DNA from: 01-FULL-43-15b sp964472675
GTDB taxonomy: Bacteria > Patescibacteriota > Microgenomatia > UBA8517 > UBA10165
Direction of reading: 5' to 3'
Assembly (NCBI GenBank): GCA_964472675.1
Contig: CAYYLO010000004.1
Coordinates: 1-64,000 of the forward strand
DNA: 64,000 nt
Shown here: piece by piece, positions 39,297 to 50,400 of the stretch
How the letters are laid out: each line of letters begins with the position of its first letter
Position numbering within the stretch: the stretch's first letter is position 1
Translations under genes and position numbers: made by a program
The notes under the pieces: generated by a model
What the model was told of the DNA's origin: nothing
The model's database searches: none
The model's input: only the letters and a program-made list of their open reading frames with translations

Positions 39297-41753
39297 ATGG
39301 CTAATGAATTTGACATAAAACAAGCTAAAATCCACACCCTTCCGGTTGTAGCGTTACGTGGTTCTGTTGTTTTTCCTCGTACAGAAAGTATCCTCACCTT
39401 CGGCCGTCCCAAGACAAAAGCTGCTGTTCAGGCAGCATACTCAGGAGACAGATTGTTGGCTATTTTTACTCAAAAAGATGCCAGGATTTCAGATCCTGTA
39501 CCGGATGATTTATACGAAGTAGGAAGTTTGGTCGAAGTTCAACAGATTATGCCGGCTGACGAAGAAATTCATGTACTGGTTATTGGTAAAGCTCGCATTG
39601 GAATTTCAGAAGTCGTGGCGCAAAATCCATTCGCCGTATACAAGGTCCATGTTTTTGAAGAAAACCTGACGACAACAGCAGAAGAAGAAGCCAGAGCACG
39701 GCATTTGGTTGGCTTATTTGAGAAAGCGATTCGTTTGGGAAAGCCTGCCGACGTTCAAACTGTAATGCGACTTTTATCTTCAAAAATTGAAGTGGCAGAG
39801 CTGGTTGACCAAATTGCCTACCTTTTAGACGTCAAAACTCCGCAAAAGCAGGAAATTTTGGAAACTCTCGACCTGTCTACAAGATTGAAAAAAGTTGAAG
39901 ATTTGTTGGGTCGGGAAGTGGGTATCCTGGAACTTGAGCGTACAATTTCTTCTAAAACGCAAAAAAGATTTGAAGAGCAGATGAAGAAAGCGATGCTCAA
40001 GGAGCATCAAAAAACAATTCAACAAGAACTGCGGGGCTTGGGAGAAGATGATGGGGGAGACGAAGAAATTGACGAATTGCGTCGCAAGATAAAAGAAGTT
40101 GGAATGCCGCGCGATGTGCGCAAAAAGGCAGAAAAAGAGCTAAAACGTTTGGTTCAAATGTCTCCTAATCATCCGGAGAGCGGGTATGTCAGGAATTATT
40201 TGGACTGGTTGGTTGAAATGCCCTGGAGTATAAAGTCTTCAAATGACATTTCTTTAAAACAGGCAGGTGCAATTTTGGATAATGACCATTATGCCTTGAA
40301 AAAAACTAAAGAGCGTATTTTAGAATTTTTGGCTGTAATGAAGCTTAAAAGTGAATCGCAAAAAGCTCATGATTCAACTTTGAATACTGAAGAAGAGGCG
40401 GAAACTATGGAAGGTACGCCGACAATACTTTGCTTTATTGGGCCTCCAGGGGTAGGTAAAACTTCAATCGGTCGTTCAATTGCTCATGCTTTGGGCCGGA
40501 AATTTGTACGTGTTTCGTTGGGAGGAGTGCGCGACGAGGCGGAAATCAGAGGTCACAGGAGAACTTATGTGGGGGCACTGCCTGGAAGAATTATCCAGGG
40601 TATAAAAAATGCCGGGACAAAAAACCCTGTATTTATGCTGGACGAGATTGACAAACTTGGCAATGACTTTCGGGGAGACCCGTCTTCTGCTCTGTTGGAA
40701 GTCTTGGATCCTGAGCAAAACAGGGAATTCTCAGATCACTATTTGGAAGTACCCTTCGATCTTTCCGAGGTTATGTTTATTTGCACTGGGAATGTTTTGG
40801 ATACTATTCCTCCAGCCTTGAGAGACAGAATGGAGATCATCCGTTTCGTGGGATATACAGAAGACGAAAAGTACAATATTGCCAAAGATTATCTCTGGCC
40901 AAAACAACTTAAAAATCACAGTCTTCCTGAAGATATACAAATTTTTTCTACAGCTTTGCGGGAGATTATAAATAGGTACACGCGCGAAGCAGGCGTTCGG
41001 AATTTGGAAAGGAATTTAGCGACGATAGCAAGAAAACTTGCCAGAGACATTGCGGAAGGTAAAAAAGGTGTTAAACATGTGGGGAAAGTAGATTTGCACA
41101 AGCTCTTGGGGCCAGCACAGTTTACGTCACTTTTAGCTGAGAAAAAAGATGAAGTCGGAATTTCGACCGGGTTGGCTGTTACTCCCGTAGGGGGAGAAAT
41201 AATTTTTGTGGAGACTGCTCTCATGCCGGGCAAGGGGAAGCTTACTTTAACTGGCCAGCTGGGAGATGTTATGCGCGAATCTGCAATAGCGGCTTTCTCC
41301 TATGCAAGAAGTCATTCGTCTGATTTGGGCATAAGCGACAAAGTTTCCAAAGTGACTGATGTTCATATTCATGTTCCCGAAGGCGCAGTACCGAAAGACG
41401 GTCCGTCTGCTGGTGTGGCTATGGCAACATCTTTAATTTCAGCTTTAACTGGCACAAAGACCAGGCGAGATGTGGCCATGACTGGAGAGATAACTTTGCG
41501 CGGGAGGGTTATGGAAATTGGTGGGGTTAAAGATAAGGTAATCGCAGCTCATCGAGCCGGGATCAAGACTGTTGTTTTGCCTAAAGATAATCAAAAAGAT
41601 ATGGATGACGTACCAGAGAAAGTTAAACGAGATATCAAATTTATTTTCGCTTCGCACCTTGACCAGGTGCTAGAAGTGGCAATCCCCGCTTTTAACCATA
41701 AACCACATCGTACCCCTTCTGTCCCTATCCCCTCAAGCTACATAGCAGGCTGA
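39297..41753 (+). CDS. lon: ATP-dependent protease Lon
   Basis: Lon degrades misfolded and regulatory proteins. The 818-aa protein has the N-terminal substrate-binding domain (LPVVALRGSVVFPRTESILTFGR), a coiled-coil region and an AAA+ module with Walker A GPPGVGKTS (about residue 382) and MLDEIDKLGNDF. The protease domain has the catalytic Ser in PKDGPSAGVAM (about residue 703) and Lys in GGVKDKVIAAHRAG (about 746). Length is typical for LonA. Its stop codon overlaps the left copy of the 22-bp direct repeat flanking the giant genes. Confidence 0.97.
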   Translation: MANEFDIKQAKIHTLPVVALRGSVVFPRTESILTFGRPKTKAAVQAAYSGDRLLAIFTQKDARISDPVPDDLYEVGSLVEVQQIMPADEEIHVLVIGKARIGISEVVAQNPFAVYKVHVFEENLTTTAEEEARARHLVGLFEKAIRLGKPADVQTVMRLLSSKIEVAELVDQIAYLLDVKTPQKQEILETLDLSTRLKKVEDLLGREVGILELERTISSKTQKRFEEQMKKAMLKEHQKTIQQELRGLGEDDGGDEEIDELRRKIKEVGMPRDVRKKAEKELKRLVQMSPNHPESGYVRNYLDWLVEMPWSIKSSNDISLKQAGAILDNDHYALKKTKERILEFLAVMKLKSESQKAHDSTLNTEEEAETMEGTPTILCFIGPPGVGKTSIGRSIAHALGRKFVRVSLGGVRDEAEIRGHRRTYVGALPGRIIQGIKNAGTKNPVFMLDEIDKLGNDFRGDPSSALLEVLDPEQNREFSDHYLEVPFDLSEVMFICTGNVLDTIPPALRDRMEIIRFVGYTEDEKYNIAKDYLWPKQLKNHSLPEDIQIFSTALREIINRYTREAGVRNLERNLATIARKLARDIAEGKKGVKHVGKVDLHKLLGPAQFTSLLAEKKDEVGISTGLAVTPVGGEIIFVETALMPGKGKLTLTGQLGDVMRESAIAAFSYARSHSSDLGISDKVSKVTDVHIHVPEGAVPKDGPSAGVAMATSLISALTGTKTRRDVAMTGEITLRGRVMEIGGVKDKVIAAHRAGIKTVVLPKDNQKDMDDVPEKVKRDIKFIFASHLDQVLEVAIPAFNHKPHRTPSVPIPSSYIAG

Positions 41754-41774
41754 TACAACTCGTTTCAAAACTCG
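41753..41774. repeat. 22-bp direct repeat, left copy
   Basis: ATACAACTCGTTTCAAAACT followed by CG starts at the lon stop codon. The right copy (54058-54079) differs at one base (T to C). The pair brackets exactly the two giant surface-protein genes, 12.3 kb. Confidence 0.85.
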
Positions 41775-41977
41775 GCAGGCACATTTGACTGTGCCGCGAT
41801 AAGAAACAAGTATTCTCCTAATTGGCCAACAGTTCTTACAAAAGCCTTATTAATTGTAGTGATGTTATCTCACAAAAGAATTTTATTTTGATATACAGCA
41901 ATCTTTTAAAAAGTAATTTAAAGATTTTTGAAAAATCCTTAAAGCCTTTTAAAAGCTTGCCCTAAAACCAAAAAAAC

Positions 41978-44900
41978 ATGGACAAGCTAAAACGGATATT
42001 ATCCCTAACGACACTTTTGCTGGTGCTTAGTAACAGTATACTTCCATATTACTCTTCAGCAAATGTGGTTTTTGCACAAGAAGTAAATGCAACACCTGCC
42101 GCTACTTCGGAAGTGGACGAACCACTTCAGACTTCTTCTGCGCCCACACCAACACCAGAACCAACACCTTCTGAAATTCTTACACTAACACCAACACCAA
42201 CTCCTACTCCTGAAACTGAACTTACTCCAATGCCGGCTGAACAAGAAACAACTGACAACGCTCTACCTGCACCAACCCCTACACCTACACTTTCTGTTGA
42301 ACAGACTGTTATTTCCACACCAATCCCAGTGCCTGTGCCTGCACCTGCACCTGTGCTATTAGCTTGGAAGAATATTGATTCAGCAACAGTTGAAACTATG
42401 GATAATGTAGAAGCTAACAAAGATTACACTGCTCCTCAAAATGATAAGGTGAAAGTTAACTTTACCAAACTTCCTGAGATTGCTGGAAAACTAACTATTA
42501 AAGAAATTAAATTGTCTTCTAGCCAGGTGGAACAGTTGAAAGCTGTTTCAGACACAGCTTATGAAATTACTTCCACTATGGCTAACGGAACATTTAACTA
42601 TGACTTAACCCTGCCTTTATCAGAGCAAGCCAAAGGCAAGAAGCTGGAAGTAAAAACAGCGGAATCGCAAGAAAAGCTGGACAAAGCACAAACTGTTAAT
42701 GAGCCAAAAGAGGAAAAAGCGGATACAATTGCTATTAAAGATTTAAACCATTTTACAGTCTTTGTTATTACCACCCCAGATCCTGACACTACTCAAAAAG
42801 TCTTGATTAATGAAGTAGTTCCAAATCCTCTGAATGGGGCAGAATGGATTGAGCTTTTTAATAACAGCACTCAAGCTACAAACTTAGGAGTGGGAAGCGG
42901 TTGGACTATCAGAAATTCTACTGGCGATACCAGGTCTTTAAGCTCCTTAGGCACTGTTACTGCTTCCGGCAGAGTAGTTTTTGAGGCTCCTGCCAATTGG
43001 TTAAGCAATACTGCCCCTGAAACTATTACTCTATCAAATGAGTTAGGAACACCGGTTGATACAGTGACCATATCTTTAACCTCCCCGGGTTTTGTCATTG
43101 ATCATTACCCGCTGGCTAACGAATCAGTTGGAAGAAAAACAGACGGAGTTGCAGAATGGGTCATCTTTACTATTCCCACCAGAGGCACAGCTAATGTTTT
43201 GCCTAAAACGACAACTAGCCTCTCCGAAGCAGGTCCAATTGCCCCTGAAGGTGGTCTTATGGCAGGTTTCCCATCCTGGTACAAAGACTCTAATGGTTTG
43301 GCGCTTGATTTAATGGAAGCAGCTGATGGTTTTGGTATCTCTGATCCAGTTGATCCATCTAATCCATTTTCACAAACTATTGGCTTTAATGCTGAAGGAT
43401 TTTGGTGGTCAGCTGAGGCTTCTATTGACCGCCCAGTAGGCACACGCACCATACTGGTGTTGGCAGTTGAGGCTGCCTTTGCCGGAGAAGCAGCAGTTGA
43501 TGGGGAACAATCAGTGCAAAACAGGCTCAGATACAGGATTGATGGACTGGTACCTGGTGAAACCTATACCATTACCCACCCTTTTGGCACTGTGAAAGAA
43601 GTTGCTGAAGATGATGGGACAATCAATGTCACTGATGACATTGGATGCTTTGCCGGAGGAGGAGTGACCTGCAATCAAACAGCTTCCCCTAACTTTGCCA
43701 CAGCTTTGAACGGTCAAGTAGGGCCATTCTTAACCTGGACCACCTTTAATACTAACCCAGCTTTAACTGACCCTCAACTTACTAATCCTGCCAACCCAAA
43801 CAGAAGATATGTTGGTAATCCCACTATTGAACATGAGGTAACAGGCAGCCCAACAGGCAATAACTTCTTCAGAGTCCAAGGCAAGGATGTGGGTGGCCCT
43901 GGAGTTAACCAAATCCAAACCAACTTATTTGCAGTTTCAGGAAGGCTGGCAGATACAAATGCTCCTGTGATTACCCTTTTTGGCAGTAATCCTGTAAATG
44001 TCAATCAAAATGCTTCTTATATTGATGCTGGAGCAAGTGCTTTAGATGATCTGGGCGGTAACTTAACCGGCAATATTGAAGTTAGCGGTTTGCCTGTTGA
44101 CACTTCTACCATTGGTGTAAAAACAGTCACTTATACTGTAACTGACAGCGCAGGCCGTACATCCCAAGCAACCAGAACTGTTAATGTAGTTAATCTGGTA
44201 GCGGTAGGAGAAGCAGATACTGTTGCTCCCTTAATCACTATACTTGGGGCAAATCCTGCTTTTGTCACTGTTGGCACACCATATACTGATGTTGGAGCAA
44301 CAGCTTTAGATAATGTTGACGGAGATATTACCGGAAGTATTATCACCACGGGTTTGCCGGTTATTACATCAACAGTTGGCACATTTACTGTTACTTATAA
44401 TGTGGCGGATAGCGCAGGTAATGCAGCAATTCTAGCAAAAAGGACTGTTAATGTGGTAGCAGATACTACTGCTCCTGTAATTACTATGCTGGGGTCAAAT
44501 CCTGTCAATATCTTTACAGGCGCTGCTTACTCAGATGCCGGAGCCACAGCCTTGGATGATGTTGACGGAGATATTACCGGGAGTATTGTTACTACGGGTT
44601 TGCCTGTCGATACGTCAAAAGCAGCTACTTTTACCATTACTTATGAAGTAGTTGATTCAGCTGGCAATCCTGCCATTGCAAAAAGAACAGTTAAGGTAGC
44701 AGAAACTTTGCCCGCCAGCCTCTCCGAAGCAGGTCCAATTGCCCCTGAAGGTGGTCTTATGGCAGGTTTCCCATCCTGGTACAAAGACTCTAATGGTTTG
44801 GCGCTTGATTTAATGGAAGCAGCTGATGGTTTTGGTATCTCTGATCCAGTTGATCCATCTAATCCATTTTCACAAACTATTGGCTTTAATGCTGAAGGAT

Positions 44901-47413
44901 TTTGGTGGTCAGCTGAGGCTTCTATTGACCGCCCAGTAGGCACACGCACCATACTGGTGTTGGCAGTTGAGGCTGCCTTTGCCGGAGAAGCAGCAGTTGA
45001 TGGGGAACAATCAGTGCAAAACAGGCTCAGATACAGGATTGATGGACTGGTACCTGGTGAAACCTATACCATTACCCACCCTTTTGGCACTGTGAAAGAA
45101 GTTGCTGAAGATGATGGGACAATCAATGTCACTGATGACATTGGATGCTTTGCCGGAGGAGGAGTGACCTGCAATCAAACAGCTTCCCCTAACTTTGCCA
45201 CAGCTTTGAACGGTCAAGTAGGGCCATTCTTAACCTGGACCACCTTTAATACTAACCCAGCTTTAACTGACCCTCAACTTACTAATCCTGCCAACCCAAA
45301 CAGAAGATATGTTGGTAATCCCACTATTGAACATGAGGTAACAGGCAGCCCAACAGGCAATAACTTCTTCAGAGTCCAAGGCAAGGATGTGGGTGGCCCT
45401 GGAGTTAACCAAATCCAAACCAACTTATTTGCAGTTTCAGGAAGGCTGGCAGATACAAATGCTCCTGTGATTACCCTAAATGGTTCTAACCCGGTTGAAG
45501 TGACCCAAAATGAAGCTTATGCTGACAGCGGCGCAACCGCAATTGATAATTTTGATGGTAATCTGACAGCCAGTATTGTAACGACTGGTTTGCCGGTTAA
45601 TACCTCTGTAATAGGCGTAAAAACCATTACCTATACTGTTTCTGACAGGGCCGGCAATACTGCTATTGCTCAAAGAACTATTAATGTAGTGGCAGCTACC
45701 CCTCCAACTCCAGAACCTCCAGTTCCTCCTGTCCCAGCAGACGGTGCAGGGCAAGCAGATACAACATCTTTAGATGGGTTTTCCTCAACTACTAAGGGGT
45801 CTTATAAAACAGGAGACTTGATAGATATCACTGCTAATTTTGATAAGACTTTAGATGCAGAAAGCACCATGACAGTTGAACTAAGTAATGGTGTCCAAGT
45901 TATCTTAAGCCAAGTTTCCGGATCAAAGTTAACAGGTACATATATTGTTGGGACAAATATTTCAGAAAACTCTGATAATTTAACTGTAGCAAAAATAATC
46001 TCCAGTAGTATTCAAGCTTCAGACACATTGCCTTCAATAAACTTAAGCAGCATTGTTGTTAATGTCAAAACTTCTGCAGAAGCTGCTGATAAGTCAGGCC
46101 AGGCTGATGTAAATAGTTTGTTGGAACTGGACAGTGAGACTGTTTTAGACATGGGTAGTAATTTAAGTACAGCCACAATAGAAGGCGCAATCACTATTGC
46201 TGGTTTGTCAAAACTGCTAAGTATATTTTCTAATGGTGATCTGGTGAATCAAAATCTAACCTTACCTCAAATTATTGGTGATAAATTGGTTATGGTAAGT
46301 AAGGCAGTCAGGTTAAACTCCGGCCCTAGTGGTTCATTGATTACCTTATCCAATAAAAACCTGTCAACTGTTAAGTTGTCTATAGTAAGTGGAACAACAG
46401 TATTAGGAGAAAGTAGCTGGAACGGCAAGGTCAATCCTCCTTCTATTGTTACAAATACTGGTATTGCGCCTAGCGGGTTCAAACTCGGTGATTTTGCAAT
46501 TGAGGTAGGTTATCCGGAAGGAATCCTGCTTTTTGACCAATCAGTAACCATCCTTTTATCAGGCGTCAATGGCCCTGTCGGATATAAACCCTCAGGCTCT
46601 GACACTTGGGTTAAGATGGCAAATTGCTTGGGCACTTTTGACAGTCCGCTTAAGCCAGTTTTCCCTGGGGAATGCGCAATTTCTAATGGGGCAGACACCA
46701 AAATCTATACATATCATTTAACTTCTTTTGCCAATTTACAGGAAATTCCCCCTGTTTCCATCCCAACCCCAACACCAGCTATTGTAGTAGCAAGCTCATC
46801 TAATACAGACACTAACACTAATACAACTTCATCCAATTCTAATCTCTCTAATTCTTCCTCAAACAATACTTCTAACAATCCTTCCACTCCTGTTTGTACT
46901 GATTCCAAGCCAGGCAGTGCTCCTATCTTGCTTTCTGCCGTCACCAGCGGTCCTAACCAGGTGACCTTAACCTGGTCAAAAGCATCTGATCCTGTTTCCC
47001 ATTATTCCATAGTTTATGGCTTGTCGGCAGGCAATCCTATTTATGGAAATACTAATGTTGGGGGGAAGGATACTACCTCATATGCAGTTGGCGGTTTGTC
47101 TGGCGGAACAACTTATTACTTCAAAGTCAGGGCAGGCAATGGTTGTAATGGCAGTGAATATTCAAATGAACTGTCTGCCGCACCGGACGGAGGAACAATA
47201 AATAGTCCTGCAACAGGATTTACCCGGGGGTTATTGGGTGCTCAGACTGAAGAAGAAACGAAGACTAGCGAGCCTGGAGTCTTAGGTGTCAATGTAAATG
47301 GGCTTGCTTCAAAGAGCAAAGGAACCTGGGCAATACAGCTAATGTTGGCAGCTTTAGCAGCTTTGGGTGTTGGTTATTTTAAGTTCTTTTACAGGAAAAA
47401 ATTAAATGGGTAG
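41978..47413 (+). CDS. Giant surface protein with LTD, Ig-like and FN3 domains
   Basis: 1811 aa. In order: signal peptide (to about residue 34); Thr/Pro-rich stalk (about 50-130); lamin-tail-like (LTD) domain with LINEVVPNPLNGAEWIELFN (about 270-380); an unnamed beta domain (414-667); three DUF5011-type Ig-like domains (about 660-907); a second, identical copy of the unnamed domain (914-1167); a fourth Ig-like domain; a beta region; an Asn/Ser/Thr linker; a fibronectin type III domain (about 1640-1740); GVLG words; and a C-terminal membrane helix with basic tail. It is probably an adhesin or stalk on the cell surface. It is co-transcribed with the next gene, whose ATG overlaps its stop by 8 nt. 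Confidence 0.88.
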   Translation: MDKLKRILSLTTLLLVLSNSILPYYSSANVVFAQEVNATPAATSEVDEPLQTSSAPTPTPEPTPSEILTLTPTPTPTPETELTPMPAEQETTDNALPAPTPTPTLSVEQTVISTPIPVPVPAPAPVLLAWKNIDSATVETMDNVEANKDYTAPQNDKVKVNFTKLPEIAGKLTIKEIKLSSSQVEQLKAVSDTAYEITSTMANGTFNYDLTLPLSEQAKGKKLEVKTAESQEKLDKAQTVNEPKEEKADTIAIKDLNHFTVFVITTPDPDTTQKVLINEVVPNPLNGAEWIELFNNSTQATNLGVGSGWTIRNSTGDTRSLSSLGTVTASGRVVFEAPANWLSNTAPETITLSNELGTPVDTVTISLTSPGFVIDHYPLANESVGRKTDGVAEWVIFTIPTRGTANVLPKTTTSLSEAGPIAPEGGLMAGFPSWYKDSNGLALDLMEAADGFGISDPVDPSNPFSQTIGFNAEGFWWSAEASIDRPVGTRTILVLAVEAAFAGEAAVDGEQSVQNRLRYRIDGLVPGETYTITHPFGTVKEVAEDDGTINVTDDIGCFAGGGVTCNQTASPNFATALNGQVGPFLTWTTFNTNPALTDPQLTNPANPNRRYVGNPTIEHEVTGSPTGNNFFRVQGKDVGGPGVNQIQTNLFAVSGRLADTNAPVITLFGSNPVNVNQNASYIDAGASALDDLGGNLTGNIEVSGLPVDTSTIGVKTVTYTVTDSAGRTSQATRTVNVVNLVAVGEADTVAPLITILGANPAFVTVGTPYTDVGATALDNVDGDITGSIITTGLPVITSTVGTFTVTYNVADSAGNAAILAKRTVNVVADTTAPVITMLGSNPVNIFTGAAYSDAGATALDDVDGDITGSIVTTGLPVDTSKAATFTITYEVVDSAGNPAIAKRTVKVAETLPASLSEAGPIAPEGGLMAGFPSWYKDSNGLALDLMEAADGFGISDPVDPSNPFSQTIGFNAEGFWWSAEASIDRPVGTRTILVLAVEAAFAGEAAVDGEQSVQNRLRYRIDGLVPGETYTITHPFGTVKEVAEDDGTINVTDDIGCFAGGGVTCNQTASPNFATALNGQVGPFLTWTTFNTNPALTDPQLTNPANPNRRYVGNPTIEHEVTGSPTGNNFFRVQGKDVGGPGVNQIQTNLFAVSGRLADTNAPVITLNGSNPVEVTQNEAYADSGATAIDNFDGNLTASIVTTGLPVNTSVIGVKTITYTVSDRAGNTAIAQRTINVVAATPPTPEPPVPPVPADGAGQADTTSLDGFSSTTKGSYKTGDLIDITANFDKTLDAESTMTVELSNGVQVILSQVSGSKLTGTYIVGTNISENSDNLTVAKIISSSIQASDTLPSINLSSIVVNVKTSAEAADKSGQADVNSLLELDSETVLDMGSNLSTATIEGAITIAGLSKLLSIFSNGDLVNQNLTLPQIIGDKLVMVSKAVRLNSGPSGSLITLSNKNLSTVKLSIVSGTTVLGESSWNGKVNPPSIVTNTGIAPSGFKLGDFAIEVGYPEGILLFDQSVTILLSGVNGPVGYKPSGSDTWVKMANCLGTFDSPLKPVFPGECAISNGADTKIYTYHLTSFANLQEIPPVSIPTPTPAIVVASSSNTDTNTNTTSSNSNLSNSSSNNTSNNPSTPVCTDSKPGSAPILLSAVTSGPNQVTLTWSKASDPVSHYSIVYGLSAGNPIYGNTNVGGKDTTSYAVGGLSGGTTYYFKVRAGNGCNGSEYSNELSAAPDGGTINSPATGFTRGLLGAQTEEETKTSEPGVLGVNVNGLASKSKGTWAIQLMLAALAALGVGYFKFFYRKKLNG
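43217..43977 (+). repeat. 761-bp perfect repeat, copy 1
   Basis: Bases 43217-43977 and 44717-45477 are identical, as far as I can read every line, and lie exactly 1500 bp apart (500 codons). Each encodes the same approximately 254-residue extracellular domain. The ends of the identity fall sharply at AGCCTCTCC and TTACCCT. Confidence 0.95.
44717..45477 (+). repeat. 761-bp perfect repeat, copy 2
   Basis: Second copy of the domain-encoding repeat in the 1811-aa protein. The absence of synonymous differences points to recent duplication or continuing gene conversion. The spacer between copies encodes three Ig-like domains that are only distantly similar to each other. Confidence 0.95.
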
Positions 47414-50400
47414 AAAAGTCTTATCAGCATTTTTGATTTTAGTTGTTGTTTTTTCGAATGGATTTTTAACTTTGGCACAGATTGCTTTAGCTGCTCCAAC
47501 TGGTGAAAATAAAACGTTTTATTTTCGAAACCAAAGTGCGCAGTTGCCCAGTAGCCATGTTTTAAGTACCACTGCTCCAACTTCAGGAAATTCTCAAAAC
47601 ACTTCCATAACCAGCACTGACTCTCCATCATTCCGGCATTTTCATCCGGGAATAACCAGTTTTCAACATATTTTTGCTACTGAACCAGCTCATACCTTGC
47701 CAGTTGACTTGGCCTCATGGATTTCTGATGTGCCTCTTGATGGTACTTTCCAGGCAGGCAGCTGGAAATTTATAGTACACAAAAACGACAATATCAAAGG
47801 GGAAGTCTCAGTCCCCCATTTTAATGTTTACAAAAGTCCCAGCAATACCAGTTTGGATCAGGCAACTTTTCTTTTTGATGTGGAAGGGCCTGACTGGTGG
47901 ACATCAAGCGATGAGCAGCTTAATTTTTCTACACCCTTACTTAGCCAATTTGAATTTAATAATGCATATTTGGTAGTGCAGCTTTTTGACCAATGCAAAT
48001 CAGGTTGTAACGGTGGGAAAATTATGACAGTTTTTGAAGATGGCACGTCTGCTGCTACCCAAACCAGGATAGAAACACCATTATTTGTCCCAGCTGGCAG
48101 CAATGAACCTGTGCCCCCGCCTTCTGCCCCAGCTCCAGAACCTTCTGCACCTCAACCTCCAACCCCCCCTGCAGATATTACTGCCCCTATAATCACTATT
48201 TTGGGAGATAGTCCTGTAACAGTCTTTTTAGGCTCTACTTATATAGATGCTGGTGCTACCGCCATTGATAATATTGACGGTGCTATTTCTGTTGAGACAA
48301 CCAATGCAGTGAATACTGCTGTTTTAGGAGGATATTCTGTAATTTACAAGGCTACTGATAGCGCAGGTAATACTAGTGTTCCTGCTATCAGGACTGTGAA
48401 TGTGGTAGCACCACCAGCCCCAGTGCTTCCACCTCCAGCTCCTATTGTACCTCCTTTACCTCCCTTAGATACCATTGCTCCTGTAATAACTATGCTTGGC
48501 TCATCTCCTTTAGATGTGACAATTGGCTCTGTATACAACGATGCCGGAGCTACAGCTTTGGATAATATAGATGGTGATCTGGCTGCTAAGATTAGTGCTT
48601 CCGGATTACCTATTAATACTGCTAGTGCAGGAACATTTACCATTACTTATAATGTGGCGGATAGCGCAGGCAATACTGCCACACCTGTTACTAGAATTGT
48701 GAATGTGATAGCAGCCCCAGAAGAACCAGCTGCCCCAGCTCCAGAGCCTCCTCCACCTCCAGTCCAACCTTCTGCTCCTAAAAACTCCCCTCCAGTGGTG
48801 GAACCTATCCCTTCTCAAACCATTACGGTTGGGACTCCAGTCTCCTTTAAAGTAATAGCTACTGACACGGATGGGGACGCCTTAACTTACTCTTTAGGCC
48901 CTAATGCTCCATTGGGTGCGACAATTGATCCTAAGACAGGCGCTTTTTTTTGGCTACCGCAAGTTGTAGGCACAACAAATTTTGATATTCTGGTTTCTGA
49001 TGGAGTTAATACTCCGGTTACAACTGGCCACTTGATTGAAAACCGGAACTTAGGAGTTGATGGCATTTTAGGCACAGCAGACGATATTTTCATTGGTGGC
49101 ATGGCTACTTGGGGGATGGTCAAGGCTCAAGCGCGGGACTTTTTAGGCATATTGTTAGATGATTTAGATGTGCTCGACTTGCCACTTTTGGCAACTGACG
49201 CGTATGGCAATTTTATCAAAGGCCCGAATGGTTTTCCACAGCTGGTGATTGATGGCGGTTTACTAGAAGGTAATCCAGCCTCCCCTGTTGATGCCTCAAA
49301 AGCAGTCCGGACCCACCATCCATTTATAGTAGATATCAGCCACAATGCTAATCCTGTTAACTCGCGGGGTGTGCCTCTTAAAGCTGATTCGGATAATGTG
49401 ATTGGACTATCTGAACCAGGCACATATGACAATGAGTTGTTGGATGCGCATTTTATGGCCGGAGACGGTCGTGTTAATGAAAATATTGGCTTAACAGCAG
49501 TCCACCATATTTTTCATTCTGAGCACAACAGGTTGGTGGAGTACGCTAAAAATGTGATACTGGATACAGGTGATTTAGCTTTTTTAAGCCAATGGTTAGT
49601 AGCAGGTAGTGCACCAGATACTTTTCCTCAAACACCTCAAGAAATTACTGCTTTGTCTTGGAATGGGGAACGGTTGTTTCAGGTGGCTAAATTTGGTACG
49701 GAAATGCAATACCAACATTTGGTGTTTGAGGAATTTGCCCGCAAAGTTTCCCCGCAAGTCAATATATTTTCAGGCTATGACAATAGCATTGATCCGGCCA
49801 TTATGGCTGAATTTGCCCACACAGTCTATCGTTTTGGCCACAGTTTGTTAACTGACACCGTTGCGCGTACTAATGAGGATGGCACCACCAATGACATTGG
49901 TTTAATACAGGCCTTCTTAAACCCATTAGAGTTTGTAGCAAGCGGGGATACGCCCATTAAGGCTGCAGGCGCTATTGTTTCAGGCATGGTTAACCAGGTT
50001 GGCAATGAGATTGACGAATTTGTCACAGAATCTTTGCGAAGTAACTTGTTAGGTCTGCCTTTGGATTTGGCTACTATTAATTTAGCCCGGGGACGGGATA
50101 CTGGTGTTCCTCCGCTGAACTCAGCCAGAAAGCAATTTTTTATGGCGACTGGTGGAGATTCGTCTTTAAAGCCATATACCAGCTGGGTAGATTTTGGTTT
50201 AAATATTAAACACCCCCTCTCCCTAATAAATTTTATTGCAGCATATGGCACACATCCGACTGTTTTAAATGCAGCCAGCTTACAAGAAAAACGTGCGGCG
50301 GCTGCTTTGTTAGTTGATGGAGGAGAAGGCGCGCCAGAAGATAGAGTGGATTTCCTAAACAGCACTGGTAATTGGGTTAGTACTGGTTTAGATACTGTTG

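Noticed and set aside
41775..41800. Terminator after lon
   Set aside because: GGCACA/TGTGCC forms a hairpin, but there is no T-tract, so I do not call it a terminator.
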